Assembly: GCA_023362775.1 (NCBI GenBank)
Contig: JALMGJ010000005.1
Coordinates: forward strand, 38,187,463-38,251,462
Length of the DNA: 64,000 nt
DNA from: Charina bottae
Taxonomy: Eukaryota > Chordata > Lepidosauria > Squamata > Charinaidae
Direction: 5' to 3'
Shown: piece by piece, positions 55,101-61,925 of the stretch
Layout of the letters: each line of letters begins with the position of its first letter
Position numbering within the stretch: the first letter of the stretch is position 1
The notes under the pieces: generated by a model
What the model was told of the DNA's origin: nothing
The model's input: only the letters and a program-made list of their open reading frames with translations
The model's database searches: none
Position numbers and translations under genes: made by a program

Positions 55101-56611
55101 AGGCATGCTTCGGACCCCCTCAACAAGAGAATTCCATCTAGCGGGGTCCAGGAGGCGTGCCTTCTCTGCGATAGCGCCCGCCCTATGGAATATCTTGCCC
55201 CCGGAGGTGAGACTGGCCCCCTCCCTCCTGACCTTTCGGAAGGCCCTCAAGACCTGGCTCTGCCACCTGGCCTGGGACAACAGAGGCGGTAGTGCCTCCT
55301 GGGGTTGGCTAGCCCCGTAGCAACACTATCTATGCTACGTTCCCTACATCCCCCATCTTGTATTTTATCTATTTATATTGCATTTTTTAGACTTTTTATT
55401 GTATCGTTTTTAACCTTGATTATTGTAACCCGCCCAGAGTCCCTTGTATGGGAGATGGGCGGGGAATAAATTGAATAAAATAAAATAAAATAATAAAATA
55501 AAATAATAATAAAATAAAATAAAATAAAATAAAATAAAATAAAATAAAATAAAATAATAAAATAAAATAAAATAAAATAATAAAATAAAATAAAATAAAA
55601 TAAAATAAAATAAATAAAATAAAATAAAATAAAATAAAATAATAAAATAAAATAAAATAAAATAAAATAAAATAAAATAAAATATAAAATAAAATAAAAT
55701 AAAATAAAATAAAATAAATAAGGCTCACAGTTCCTTTTTAACTCCAACCTTGGGAAAGGCCAGCCCCTGAACTACCCTCCTGCTCTATCTACTAGGGCTC
55801 TCAGCACAGGACTACCTTGTTACGTGGCTTGCTTCCTCGGTGTGATTTTGGGTTCCTCTTCCAGCCACCACCTTGTCCAACTCTCCTGCCAACTGTCACA
55901 TCGGAACCAAGTTAATCTCTTCCACTTCCTGTCAATCTTTTTCCTACTCTGTTAAGATTTGGATGATACTGAGAGGATTTTTTACTCTCTGTTTAAAAGG
56001 AGTAATACCATATTGTGGACTAAGGGATGAATAGGATTGAATTAGACCAAGGAAGGCCATTTTTTAAAAATGTATGAGTGATGGGCTGTGCTTCATTTTT
56101 TACCTCATGTGGTATGCTTAATAATGTACATGATGTTTCAAACATCCCAACCTTCTACTCTATTTTTCATTTTTCTTTCTGTGTAGAAAGCAAAATAATG
56201 ACAGATTTGAGTCATATGAAGTGGTTAGCTTCAAGTCTGATCCTGCTAAGGTAACACCATGGGGTGGGAGAGATAGATAAAAGCAGGAATTGTTGCTGAA
56301 CAATGCAGAAAGTTGGCCCTGGTTGGAGGGTGGCATTTGGACTTTGATTTTGACAGTAAAATATTTAGGATCTACTCTGGTTAGTTTGAACTGTTTTATG
56401 CATTGAGTGCTTCACCCTGTCAGCCAGGCAGCACAACAATGTTCCTTTAATCTTTCTGCTTAGGTATGACTCTGGGAAGGATGGATACATCGACCTTATG
56501 GAATTGAAGCTGATGATGGAAAAACTTGGTGCACCTCAGACACATTTGGGTCTGAAGAATATGATCAAGGAAGTGGATGAAGACTTTGACGGCAAGCTCA
56601 GTTTCCGTGAG
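32867..56611 (+). CDS. EFHD1: EFHD1 (swiprosin-2), 5' part of gene (exons 1-2)
   Basis: EF-hand domain protein D1, a calcium-binding protein reported at mitochondria and involved in calcium and actin-related responses. Exon 1 (32867-33186) and exon 2 (56464-56611) join in frame: CT + G makes Leu, giving ERLFRLYDSGKDGYIDLMEL. EFHD1 is preferred over EFHD2 because of Met-Ala-Ser at the N-terminus, the xINxGAAxPR stretch, Leu before YDxG (EFHD2 has Gln) and Gly in DFDGKLSFRE (EFHD2 has Ser). FKEF and IKDME look more like EFHD2, so some doubt remains. Intron 1 is 23.3 kb. Exons for FLLIF... and the C-terminal coiled coil were not found before 64000 and should lie downstream. No defect is seen. 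Confidence 0.88.
33201..34961 (+). other. EFHD1: EFHD1 intron 1, first part, nothing recognised
   Basis: No repeat family or exon identified. Confidence 0.45.
34970..35104. mobile_element. hAT MITE, CAGGGTTTCTCAACC family, palindromic
   Basis: A 135-bp near-perfect palindrome. The left half has TTCAACTCCCAGAATTCCCC, and the right half carries its complement. Ends are CAGGGTTTCTCAACCTTG and AAGGTTGAGAAACATTG. Flanks ctatggat (34962-34969) and ctatagag (35105-35112) agree at 6 of 8 positions. Confidence 0.85.
35113..35914 (+). other. EFHD1: EFHD1 intron 1; 24-nt match to the palindromic hAT
   Basis: Bases 35234-35257 are the exact reverse complement of 29021-29044 inside the palindromic hAT element, so an unrecognised repeat family may lie here (35225-35420). 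Otherwise nothing recognised. Confidence 0.45.
35915..36365 (-). mobile_element. L2-type LINE 3' end with opposite-strand tail fragment
   Basis: Minus-strand L2 tail (ACTTATATGGCCTCCC) and C-terminal ORF debris (CATTCCATAGGGCAGGCACT). At about 36050-36150 a + strand tail, CACCCAGAGTCCCCTAGTGG then GGGAGATGGGCGGTGATATAAG with (AAAT)n, is inserted. Confidence 0.65.
36366..38401 (+). other. EFHD1: EFHD1 intron 1, 2 kb, nothing recognised
   Basis: AT-rich. No element or exon could be supported. Confidence 0.45.
38410..38668. mobile_element. hAT MITE, CAGGGGTGGGGAACC family
   Basis: A 259-bp element: left end CGGGTGGGCAACATCAGGCC, right end GGTTCCCCACCCCTG. Exact target duplication ctttaaca (38402-38409, 38669-38676). 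The interior has GGCCCGCAGGCC modules and tandem units with ATTGGCTCCCGCCTGCAAAC that resemble the minisatellite of the palindromic hAT at 28177-28405. Confidence 0.92.
38760..39745 (-). mobile_element. L2-type LINE, 3' kilobase
   Basis: A minus-strand frame (39521 to 39066) with [40 protein letters not shown] and LLEHHSP, the C-terminal ORF2 region. The tail at the left has GCCGCCCAGAGTCACG and (AAAT/AAAC)n. The best kept L2 copy in the window with the one at 12.45 kb, but frames are broken. Confidence 0.85.
39746..40369 (+). other. EFHD1: EFHD1 intron 1, nothing recognised
   Basis: No element recognised. Confidence 0.45.
40378..40609. mobile_element. hAT MITE, type A, internally deleted
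   Basis: A 232-bp copy of the 140-410 element lacking part of the left hairpin (the first CGACACACCAACCG modules). Exact target duplication gcctagca (40370-40377, 40610-40617). Confidence 0.95.
40618..43929 (+). other. EFHD1: EFHD1 intron 1, 3.3 kb, nothing recognised
   Basis: The longest stretch without a recognised element. A 130-codon open frame at 40715-41107 has no family resemblance and lies in an intron. Not called as a gene. Confidence 0.4.
43930..44163 (-). mobile_element. tRNA-derived SINE (Sauria type)
   Basis: Minus-strand copy: GAGCCAGTTTGGTCTAGTGG at the right edge, GTGACCTTGGGCCAGTCACT-like body, tail GAGTTATTTATAAAAATAAT and AAAGGGGGGATA at the left. Confidence 0.88.
44164..44931 (+). 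other. EFHD1: EFHD1 intron 1, nothing recognised
   Basis: No element recognised. Confidence 0.4.
44932..45560 (-). mobile_element. CR1 LINE 3' region, split by a SINE
   Basis: AACCTCTGCTTGAACTCTTC, CAGTGAAGGAGAATTAAACC and ATTATTCTGTGTCCGACCCA match the complement of the CR1 3' region. The remainder (CTCCTCAATCTTCTCAAGGT) resumes at about 45405 after the SINE. Confidence 0.75.
45174..45402 (+). mobile_element. tRNA-derived SINE (Sauria type) inside CR1
   Basis: GCCAGTTTGGTGTAGTGGCT, GAAAGCCGGATGGGTGACTT, CAGGGTGGTGGTTGTGGGG and the tail GAGTTGACCAAAAATAAAGA. Younger than the CR1 copy around it. Confidence 0.85.
45561..46379 (+). other. EFHD1: EFHD1 intron 1, nothing recognised
   Basis: No element recognised. 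Confidence 0.4.
46380..47060 (+). mobile_element. L2-type LINE, reverse transcriptase fragment
   Basis: A frame at 46367-46735 contains FLEKVVEKMVRLQLQRILDE and ANYVDQFQLGF, the start of the L2 reverse transcriptase. Further on come LLDLSVAFSATDHDNL (first catalytic Asp) and GPTGLNFF-like GxxQGS remnants. Frameshifts separate them; dead. Confidence 0.75.
47186..47416 (+). mobile_element. tRNA-derived SINE (Sauria type), BovB-like tail
   Basis: GAGCCAGTTTGGTGTAGTGG, GTGACCTTGGGCCAGTCACT, then GCCAAGAAACTGCAGGGACT and TGCCAGGAGTC, the same tail class as the copies at 7912 and 10839. Confidence 0.87.
47417..48319 (+). other. EFHD1: EFHD1 intron 1; short L2-tail scrap only
   Basis: Near 48035-48070 ATTTATTTGATTTATATCCT-GCCT resembles a SINE/LINE tail. 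Otherwise nothing recognised. Confidence 0.4.
48334..48653 (+). mobile_element. tRNA-derived SINE with BovB-like 3' end (GGGCGTGG type)
   Basis: Full-length + strand copy: GGGGCGCGATGGCTCAGCGG, B box GGCTCGAATCCC, and 3' end GAGTCGGACACGACTGTGCA. Exact 14-bp target duplication taacctgttcctga (48320-48333, 48654-48667). Confidence 0.93.
48668..50194 (+). other. EFHD1: EFHD1 intron 1, nothing recognised
   Basis: 1.5 kb with no recognised element. Confidence 0.4.
50195..51420 (+). mobile_element. L2-type LINE, decayed 3' half
   Basis: Frame at 50251: MGFRPGYSTETALTMLVDDL, the L2 reverse transcriptase signature (FRPGxGTETAL), then TLLDLSAPS. Downstream are RT-thumb and C-terminal scraps (about 50930-51300) and an AT-rich end with AAAAAATAAATCAAGG. 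Dead. Confidence 0.75.
51421..52070 (+). other. EFHD1: EFHD1 intron 1, nothing recognised
   Basis: No element recognised. Confidence 0.4.
52071..52119. repeat. (GATA)n(GACA)n(CA)n microsatellite
   Basis: GATAGATAGATAGATAGACA followed by GACA and CA units. GATA/GACA arrays are frequent in squamates. Confidence 0.95.
52372..52421 (-). ncRNA. Hammerhead-like motif in inverted terminal copy
   Basis: The same motif on the minus strand within the inverted 5' copy: CTCAG, CTGAAGA, stem with CCTCCTT/AAGGAG, GAAAC, CTGAG. The first stem II pair is changed (C for G). Confidence 0.5.
52740..54191 (+). CDS. Penelope-like reverse transcriptase with GIY-YIG endonuclease
   Basis: A 483-codon open frame. 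The first ~7 residues come from the inverted terminal copy; true homology starts near YNIAKHLSTILAPLVG. Reverse transcriptase motifs: VSFDVSSLFTSIP (first catalytic Asp), GCAMGSPVSPIVANLYMEE, HWFRYVDDTWVK (catalytic YVDD) and NRLAFLDC. After a basic linker comes a GIY-YIG endonuclease: NVVYAIQCSEECSELYIGET, then KQPMYRRMAQHRR. This RT-then-GIY-YIG order is specific to Penelope-like elements. Full proteins usually have an N-terminal extension that is missing here, so the copy is probably inactive, but its frame has no internal stop. It ends DDKGT then TAG. Host role: none expected; it is intronic in EFHD1. Confidence 0.9.
   Translation: MSSNECPYNIAKHLSTILAPLVGHSEHHIHNLEEFVSKAKILKLDADETMVSFDVSSLFTSIPTTHALSAVRKRLEEDSTLERRNHLNPNQICHLLDLCLNTTYFSYRGDFYRQKHGCAMGSPVSPIVANLYMEEVEKKALNTFQGTVPTHWFRYVDDTWVKIKAQEVQAFTDHINTIDANIRFTREDTKDNRLAFLDCEVLIGTGGKLEIGIYRKPTHTDQYLMFDSHHPLQHKLGVIRTLSHRAETIPTSMDSKKNENQHLRTALKACGYPNWAFTKSKSTRPKTATDRAETQSKRKNLVIPYMAGVSEKIKRIFGKHHIPVYFKPTNTLRQRLVHPKDQIPKHKKSNVVYAIQCSEECSELYIGETKQPMYRRMAQHRRSNTTGPESAVYLNLKEKGHSFEDINVHILDREDRWFERGVKESIYANLENPSLNRGEGLRHNLSPIFLPALSSVPRKIKTISQAQQQHGDLNNPSLDDKGT
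54271..54325 (+). ncRNA. Hammerhead-ribozyme-like motif in Penelope 3' region
   Basis: Core CTGAAGA (54282-54288, fits CUGANGA); stem II GCTCCTT/AAGGAGC (54290-54296, 54301-54307) with loop GGAT; GAAA box (54308-54311); minimal palindromic helix III ACGT (54311-54314). Stem I is CTCAG (54276-54280) with CTGAG (54320-54324). One extra A lies between the core and stem II. Penelope-like elements are known to carry minimal type I hammerheads with very short helix III. Activity is not shown. Confidence 0.55.
54695..55084 (+). other. EFHD1: EFHD1 intron 1, nothing recognised
   Basis: No element recognised. Confidence 0.4.
55085..55473 (+). mobile_element. L2-type LINE 3' terminus
   Basis: Well conserved frame (55105-55320): [56 protein letters not shown]. 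Then the 3' UTR with TAACCCGCCCAGAGTCCCTT and GGGAGATGGGCGGGGAATAA. The youngest L2 terminus in the window, 1 kb upstream of EFHD1 exon 2. Confidence 0.88.
55474..55722. repeat. (AAAAT)n microsatellite at LINE tail
   Basis: About 250 bp of AAAAT units with interspersed AAT shortenings, continuous with the L2 3' tail. Open frames of Tyr/Phe/Ile/Leu on the minus strand are artefacts of this array. Confidence 0.97.
55723..56463 (+). other. EFHD1: EFHD1 intron 1, end
   Basis: No repeat recognised. Ends in the acceptor tract of exon 2. Confidence 0.45.
56464..56611 (+). CDS. EFHD1: EFHD1 exon 2 (EF-hands)
   Basis: The acceptor is CTGCTTAG and the donor is CGTGAG|gtatgt. The 148 nt complete the split Leu and encode 49 residues. 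EF-hand loop 1 is DSGKDGYIDLME and loop 2 is DEDFDGKLSFRE. Both keep acidic ligands at positions 1 and 12 and Gly at position 6. Between them lies KLMMEKLGAPQTHLGLKNMI, which is nearly invariant across swiprosins. Confidence 0.96.
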
Positions 56612-56944
56612 GTATGTGCTAGAAGGAAAGAAATGCAATGCAATAAGAATGTGGAACTTGGTTACTACTTCTGCTTTTCAGCTTTTGGATTAAACTAGAT
56701 AAAATACTTAAGAATAAGATTCAATATCCTATTTAGAGTAACACAAGAGGATATTCAAGGACATAATTTCCCAATGGAATTCCAAAGAATTAGCATTTGC
56801 TAGTTATACATCTCCCCTATCCACCCCAAAATTTAAAATGTGGAAGTCTTTTGCTTTAAAGATATTGAAATCCAGATTCTGCAGTATGACCTGATTTGTA
56901 TACCATGTTAAGTCATGTTTCCTTGACAGTAGTCTACTTATTTA
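56612..56944 (+). other. EFHD1: EFHD1 intron 2, start
   Basis: No element recognised. Confidence 0.4.
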
Positions 56945-57120
56945 TTAGATTTATATCCTGCCTTTATTTTGTGTAATTCATGGTGGAGTACATAATGCTC
57001 CTATTCTTATTTTCCCTACAATGAGAACTCTGTGAGTTGGATTGAGCTGAAAGAAAGTGATCCAAAGTCACCCAGCTGGCTTCCATGCCTAAGGGAGGAG
57101 TAAAATGTAGTTCAAGTGCT
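56945..57120 (-). mobile_element. tRNA-derived SINE (Sauria type), decayed
   Basis: TTTATATCCTGCCTTTATTT, then TTGGATTGAGCTGAAAGAAA and GTCACCCAGCTGGCTTCCAT match the complement of the SINE body. The tRNA head is eroded. Confidence 0.65.
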
Positions 57121-57660
57121 GGGAGTACACATTGCACTAAGCCAGGCAGTAAACAATGGCACGTGAAACATAATGGTTCTGTTCTTACTAAACACTAAGA
57201 CATCATCTAATTTGGTTTTGACTCAGCATGTCGTGTAAACCTGGCCAGTAAGAACCATGGTTGGGCTGTAGGGAACATGCCTTAGATTTATAGGCCTCCT
57301 ATTCTCCTCCTCCTCCTCCTCTCTCCCCTTGTATGCTCCAGTCACTCAGCCATTTCCTGCTTTGAGCAAACTAGGGATTGCTGTAATATCCAAAGCAGAA
57401 TTGGAAGACAGTTCAAAGGGTGTTTTCCAAACCATGTTTTGCACATAAATAATATTTTATCTATATCAGATCCATTCCTTTGTTGAAATTAAGAGTGAGT
57501 GGGTGAATTGTATGCATGTAGAGTGCCAAGGAAGGGGCCTTGAAGCAAATATTCAGAAACCATTACCAGAAAGGACAAAAGTGTTCCTTAAGTCCTTGGA
57601 ACATGGATAGTATTAAGAAGAGATTCAGGTTGGCCCCTCCATGACTCACTGGAGTATGAG
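57121..57660 (+). other. EFHD1: EFHD1 intron 2, (CTC)n tract only
   Basis: CTCCTCCTCCTCCTCCTCTC at 57304-57322. Nothing else recognised. Confidence 0.4.
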
Positions 57661-57670
57661 AGGGAAGGAA

Positions 57671-57790
57671 GGAAAAGCACAATCAGACTTGCAAAATTTT
57701 GTTATTATAGCCTACAAATAAAGTATAGTTCTAGTCTTCCTGTGGAGTTGATTTTTGGGTCTGATCTACTTCATGGGGCTGACAGCGCAT
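57671..57790 (+). repeat. Unclassified interspersed repeat, copy 1
   Basis: TTGTTATTATAGCCTACAAATAAAG... to CTGATCTACTTCATGGGGCT (20-base pieces) resembles segments at 60578-60690 and 61033-61165. All have an AATA(A)A-like run and end near GGGCTGACAG. Possibly the end of an LTR or an L2 5' region. Confidence 0.45.
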
Positions 57791-58463
57791 GAGGTGAGTA
57801 GCAAACATGTAAGTGGAGAGCCTGTTCATAAGGTTTTGCTAGGGTTTGGCCTTCTTGACATCTGAGTCAGGTCAATAGGGGGACAGGAAGAGCCCTTTAT
57901 CCCCCTACAAAAGTAGGCGATATTCAGTTGCTGGGTACTACCTAAAAACATCCAAATAACGGTTCTCCAACTTCTGATGCTGTGGCGTGGTACAAAGTGG
58001 ATAGTCCTGGACAAAGCAAGTACCTCTTTCTTTCAGATATCCTATGTACACTGTGAAAACAATTCTTTACGGAACAAAAGTTTAAGGTTATCATCCACTT
58101 CAAAATTTTTATCCTATATTTTCTTTTTATATGTACTGTATGTGGGAAAGGAGGAGTGTACTTTCTTTTTCAGCTTGCAAGAAGAAAAGAACCTTTACTC
58201 AGAAGCCTTCTGGAATCATGCATTAAAAATTAGCAACAGACTGACAGTAGTTATATTATTGCATAAACTTGCACCTACTATAATGGTTTTAATTGTTTAA
58301 TACTTGTAGTATAAACTGACTGCCACATTAATAGTCAGATGTGCATAAGAGACTGCTTGACACATCCCAGAGAGCCAAGGAGTCTTGCAAAATGCTGTGA
58401 GGAACAAGGTTTTTGTTATATAATTAAGGAGAAATGCTTTGTGAAGATGACCAAAGCATGTCG
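57791..58463 (+). other. EFHD1: EFHD1 intron 2, nothing recognised
   Basis: No element recognised. Confidence 0.4.
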
Positions 58464-59050
58464 ATGAAGGTTCTCAGTCATCCAGGTGGAACAGTCTGTA
58501 GCTTGAATCATGTCAACTGGATTTCTATTTTCTCAGTGGAAACGTTTCGCTCCTTATCCAAGAAGCTTCTTCAGTCTGAGCAAAGTTAGTAAGGGAATCC
58601 TTAAATATGTTTCTAGGGTGGCTGTGTGACCTTGCACCTGGGGCTAGGTCATGGTTATTTTGAGATGTTTATTTCTAAGTCCCTTTATCATCCAAAGGAG
58701 GATCGTTAAGATTACCATGCTGCTGTTGAGCTTGTGAAATGGTCTTAATCTTCCTAGGCACAGAAGACAAAGCAGGAAGGAAAATAGGGGAAATATTGTG
58801 CCTGAGGCCCTCACCTCTATTCAAGGAAGGATTTTCCAAGTTGGCATAAATGGACTCCTTGACCCCTCTCTCAAACCACCTATCTTCTCTGTCTAAAATG
58901 TGAACATTAATGTCCTCAAATGAGTGTCCTTTTTTCCTTTAGATGAAGATAAACTGCTGACTCTGGTCCTGTGGTGTTACTTCTCCTGTGTTGGGCCATC
59001 CTCCTGTAAACCAAACAACCTTTGTACAGGAGGATGGCCCAACACAGGAG
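58464..59050 (-). mobile_element. Penelope-like element, truncated, with folded-back 5' end
   Basis: A minus-strand copy of the 3' part of the 52.3-kb element, from its end (GAACCTTCAT) through the C-terminal coding region to AGGAGGATGGCCC. At its 5' side the sequence turns back: 58983-59008 and 59025-59050 are exact 26-bp inverted copies around a 16-nt spacer, so 59009-59050 reads in the + direction. Dead fragment. Confidence 0.88.
58532..58580 (-). ncRNA. Hammerhead-like motif in truncated Penelope copy
   Basis: Third copy of the motif: CTCAG, CTGAAGA, a stem with GCTTCTT against AAGGAGC (one mismatch), GAAA, ACGT, CTGAG. Confidence 0.5.
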
Positions 59051-59546
59051 ATGGGAATACTCCTTTGCTCAAAAAAATGTTGATTACAAATCCAACTTTC
59101 TTAACCAACCATGAGGGATAGGGATCCATCTGAGAAATGGCAAAACTGACCCTGAAGAACACTCTGCTTCCTCAATGACTCACAGAGTCAAAATGATACC
59201 CCAGTTATCTCCACTGCCACTGTCCACTTGGAGTCCAGCGCCTCTTGAATCTGAGCTTTTGGCAGACAGATGCTGTGAGAATTCTTCACAGTGGCCCTTG
59301 ACAAATATCCTCCTGTAGAAGGGAGTAGGTTGCTTTTAAAATGGCTGCTGGGTGACATTTGGCAGATACAATAAGGGCAGCAAAATAACTTCTTTTTGCT
59401 GCTTGACTCACCACTGTATACCCTCAAATGTGAGCTTGTACCAGCATCTGGTCAGACTCAAAACAGCAGCTCCCCAGGCATCTCCTCTGCTGCTTCATCT
59501 CCCTGAGCTCCTGAGTAAATCAAAGAGCTATGATGGATCTGCAAGT
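59051..59546 (+). other. EFHD1: EFHD1 intron 2, nothing recognised
   Basis: No element recognised. Confidence 0.4.
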
Positions 59547-59554
59547 GTGTAGAG

Positions 59555-60235
59555 CAGAGCTTTCCAAACTTTTCATGTTGGTGACACACCTTTTAGACAT
59601 GCATCATTCCGCGACACAGTAATTCAGTTTTACTAGCAAACCGGAGGTTAAACTAACCCCTTATAAGAGATAAGGACACATACATAAATTGTAATAGCGA
59701 AATGTATGGGGACACAACATAACTCATGAAAACCTTTCATTTATATTTTTAAAAATACATGATTTGTAAGATAATAACGTACATTTCCAAGATTGTTGTC
59801 ATTTATGAGTAACAATATGTAAATATGTACAGGAATTAACAATAAGGTAAGGTAAAACTTGGTAACAGGCCACCTGGCAGTGGTACTATGGAACACCAGA
59901 GTTCCCTCTTGACATCAGGGCAAGGCTTGGACAGAGCTCCCCTCTTACAGCAAGGCACAAGGCAGGCACTAGGACCTGCGCGGAATCCTGGCAGGGCTCG
60001 GAGGCAGCAAGGCACAAGGCCGGCACTAGGACCTGCACGGAATCCTGGCAGGGCTCGGAGGCAGCAGGAGGCGCAGGTCCAACTTGAGGCTCTGAGTCCC
60101 TTTGTCCTCCTCTTCCGACTCAACCTGCACCCTAACAATTTCACAGACACAGGTTTCGCCTTACGTTCACGCGACACACCTACACACTGCAGCCAACACA
60201 CTAACGTGTTGCGACACATAGTTTGGAAAGCTCTG
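59555..60235. mobile_element. hAT element, type B, longest of its class
   Basis: A 681-bp element: CAGAGCTTTCCAAACTTTTC ... ATAGTTTGGAAAGCTCTG. Exact target duplication gtgtagag (59547-59554, 60236-60243). It contains unique sequence (59622-59940: ACTAGCAAACCGGAGGTTAA and onwards) absent from the other copies, then GGCAGGCACTAGGACCTGCG units. It is the copy most likely to keep terminal sequence of the autonomous parent. Confidence 0.95.
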
Positions 60236-60243
60236 GTGTAGAG

Positions 60244-60577
60244 GCTGCTCCGGTGCAATCCAGTCCAGAGCCCTAGATGCCCCTTTATTCCAGTGAATGA
60301 TCAGAATGTCTGTTGAACTGCCTACCAGAGCCTCAGGAAATCCCCCAGTAGCCCTGTTAAAAACCTGCAAGTTCCATCAGACTCCTGGGGCAAACTGATC
60401 TAATAGGTCCTTCCCTATTGCAGAGATGTAGAGTATGGAGATAATCTTGAAGAAGGAATGCAAGACCAGTTAAGTAAATGCCAGGTTAGCCCTAAAAGGG
60501 GGGGGGGGAGAAAGAAAATCAAGATTGCCCCCCCCTTGATTCTCTTTGGTTTAAAAGGGGGGACAGAGACACTGCTA
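60244..60577 (+). other. EFHD1: EFHD1 intron 2, G-rich runs
   Basis: Possibly more L2 5' sequence. G runs at 60498-60509 and C runs at 60527-60535. Confidence 0.35.
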
Positions 60578-60690
60578 GGCATTCAATATTCTTATTATTA
60601 TACCCTATAACAATAGAGTTCCAGTGATTCTTGGAACCAGTTTCTTGACTTGGCCTATCTTGAAGGGCTGACAGGAAGGGAGTTGCTCCA
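60578..60690 (+). repeat. Unclassified interspersed repeat, copy 2
   Basis: TATAACAATAGAGTTCCAGT to TATCTTGAAGGGCTGACAGG; see the copy at 57671. Confidence 0.4.
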
Positions 60691-60699
60691 CAAAACTCC

Positions 60700-60960
60700 A
60701 CAGCATTCAGAGAGTGATCTGTCCATTACAAAGTATGAAGTTCAGTACTCCCCACTTTCAGATCATGTTTCATCTCCCCTGAGAAAAAATAGATCTAGCG
60801 TGTGATCTCTATATGTATCCAACCCTCAATAAGTTGGGTTAGATCCATGATTGTTATGATGGCCATGAACTCCTAGATGACTCCAGACTCCTCACCAAGG
60901 GGAGATAGGTTAAAGTCGCCCAACACTACTAGCAAGGTGTAGAGGGAATGATCTTGAGGG
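60700..60960 (-). mobile_element. L2/CR1 endonuclease fragment
   Basis: On the minus strand it reads VLGDFNLSPL and then EFMAIITIMDLTQL, the GDFN motif and following helix of the L2/CR1 apurinic endonuclease. Contains a stop; dead. Confidence 0.6.
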
Positions 60961-61000
60961 ACAGGAGGAAGAGCTGCTACCAAGACAATGGTCAGATGAA

Positions 61001-61033
61001 AGGGGAGGGAGGGAGGGAGGGAGGGAGGGGGGA
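61001..61033. repeat. (GGGA)n microsatellite
   Basis: AGGGGAGGGAGGGAGGGAGG and on; a purine-only tract. Confidence 0.9.
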
Positions 61034-61165
61034 AGCACATTCAGATTTGCAAGTTTCTGTTACTATAGCTTTGCAATAAAAGTAGTACTGACCTAGTACA
61101 TAACATTGGATTCCTAATCTGATCTGCCTTGAAGGGCAGACGCAAAGGGAATTCCTACCACCCCA
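61033..61165 (+). repeat. Unclassified interspersed repeat, copy 3
   Basis: CATTCAGATTTGCAAGTTTC to GATCTGCCTTGAAGGGCAGA aligns with 57671-57790 (ATCAGACTTGCAAAATTTTG). Confidence 0.4.
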
Positions 61166-61754
61166 GCAATCAGGTTGAGTAGCCCTAGCATAGATGTTGT
61201 TGTGCAGCAGGGGAATGGTACAGTAAAAGGATAGTTCATTTCTTGAAGTGGCTCCATCAGAGTTAATGTGGAACAAATAAATAGGCTAGTCAACTGGATT
61301 GTGGCCTAACCTGGAAATTTCTTTCTCACCTTGTGCATTAATTCATAAATGGCTAATTTGAGATGTAATAGTCAAGGAAATTGAACTACTTTAGAAGAGG
61401 TCAAAGTTGTGACTTTGTGCTGATGTGTTACTATAATAATAAAAAGAAGCCTGTAAAGCCTTTCAGTGTGCCTCAGTTAAAGCATTATTCCCTTGATCTT
61501 GAGTGAAAAGTAAACTGTAGTGGCAGTACTACACTGCATTACTACCCTACTGCTGATCCCTGTCCTGCTTTCCATCCTGTGGTGGAGTCCTGATTTTGGG
61601 TGTGCAGAGCAGGTTAGGTAAAGCCACTTTGCTTTGCTCCCCTCCCTGTTTATAATTGTCACCAGCCATGGGGAGAACATTTGCCAATCACAGCATTACT
61701 GTGATTGGTGGATGTTTTGACAGATGACAAGACCTGAAGGTTTGCATAGGTGCA
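61166..61754 (+). other. EFHD1: EFHD1 intron 2, nothing recognised
   Basis: GATTGGTGGATGTTTT near 61701 resembles a stretch near 35344 (GATTGGTGGATATTTT). Otherwise nothing recognised. Confidence 0.35.
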
Positions 61755-61767
61755 AAGTGGACTTAAA

Positions 61768-61912
61768 GGTAAAGGTTCACCCCGCACATTTGTGCAGTCG
61801 TGTCCGACTCTAGGGGCCGGTGCTCATCTCCGTTTGTTAGCCGAAGAGCCAGCGTTGTCCGAAGACACTTCCGCGGTCATGTGGCCGGCATGACGCACGT
61901 GGAACGCTGTTT
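61768..61912 (-). mobile_element. tRNA-derived SINE with BovB-like 3' end, 5'-truncated
   Basis: A 145-bp minus-strand copy with only the 3' half (GTCGGACACGACTGCACAAA ... tail CCTTTACC). Exact 13-bp target duplication aagtggacttaaa (61755-61767, 61913-61925), so truncation happened at insertion. Confidence 0.93.
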
Positions 61913-61925
61913 AAGTGGACTTAAA

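Noticed and set aside
55373..55747. Hydrophobic Tyr/Phe/Ile/Leu open frames of 102-124 codons
   Set aside because: Translation artefact of the (AAAAT)n microsatellite.
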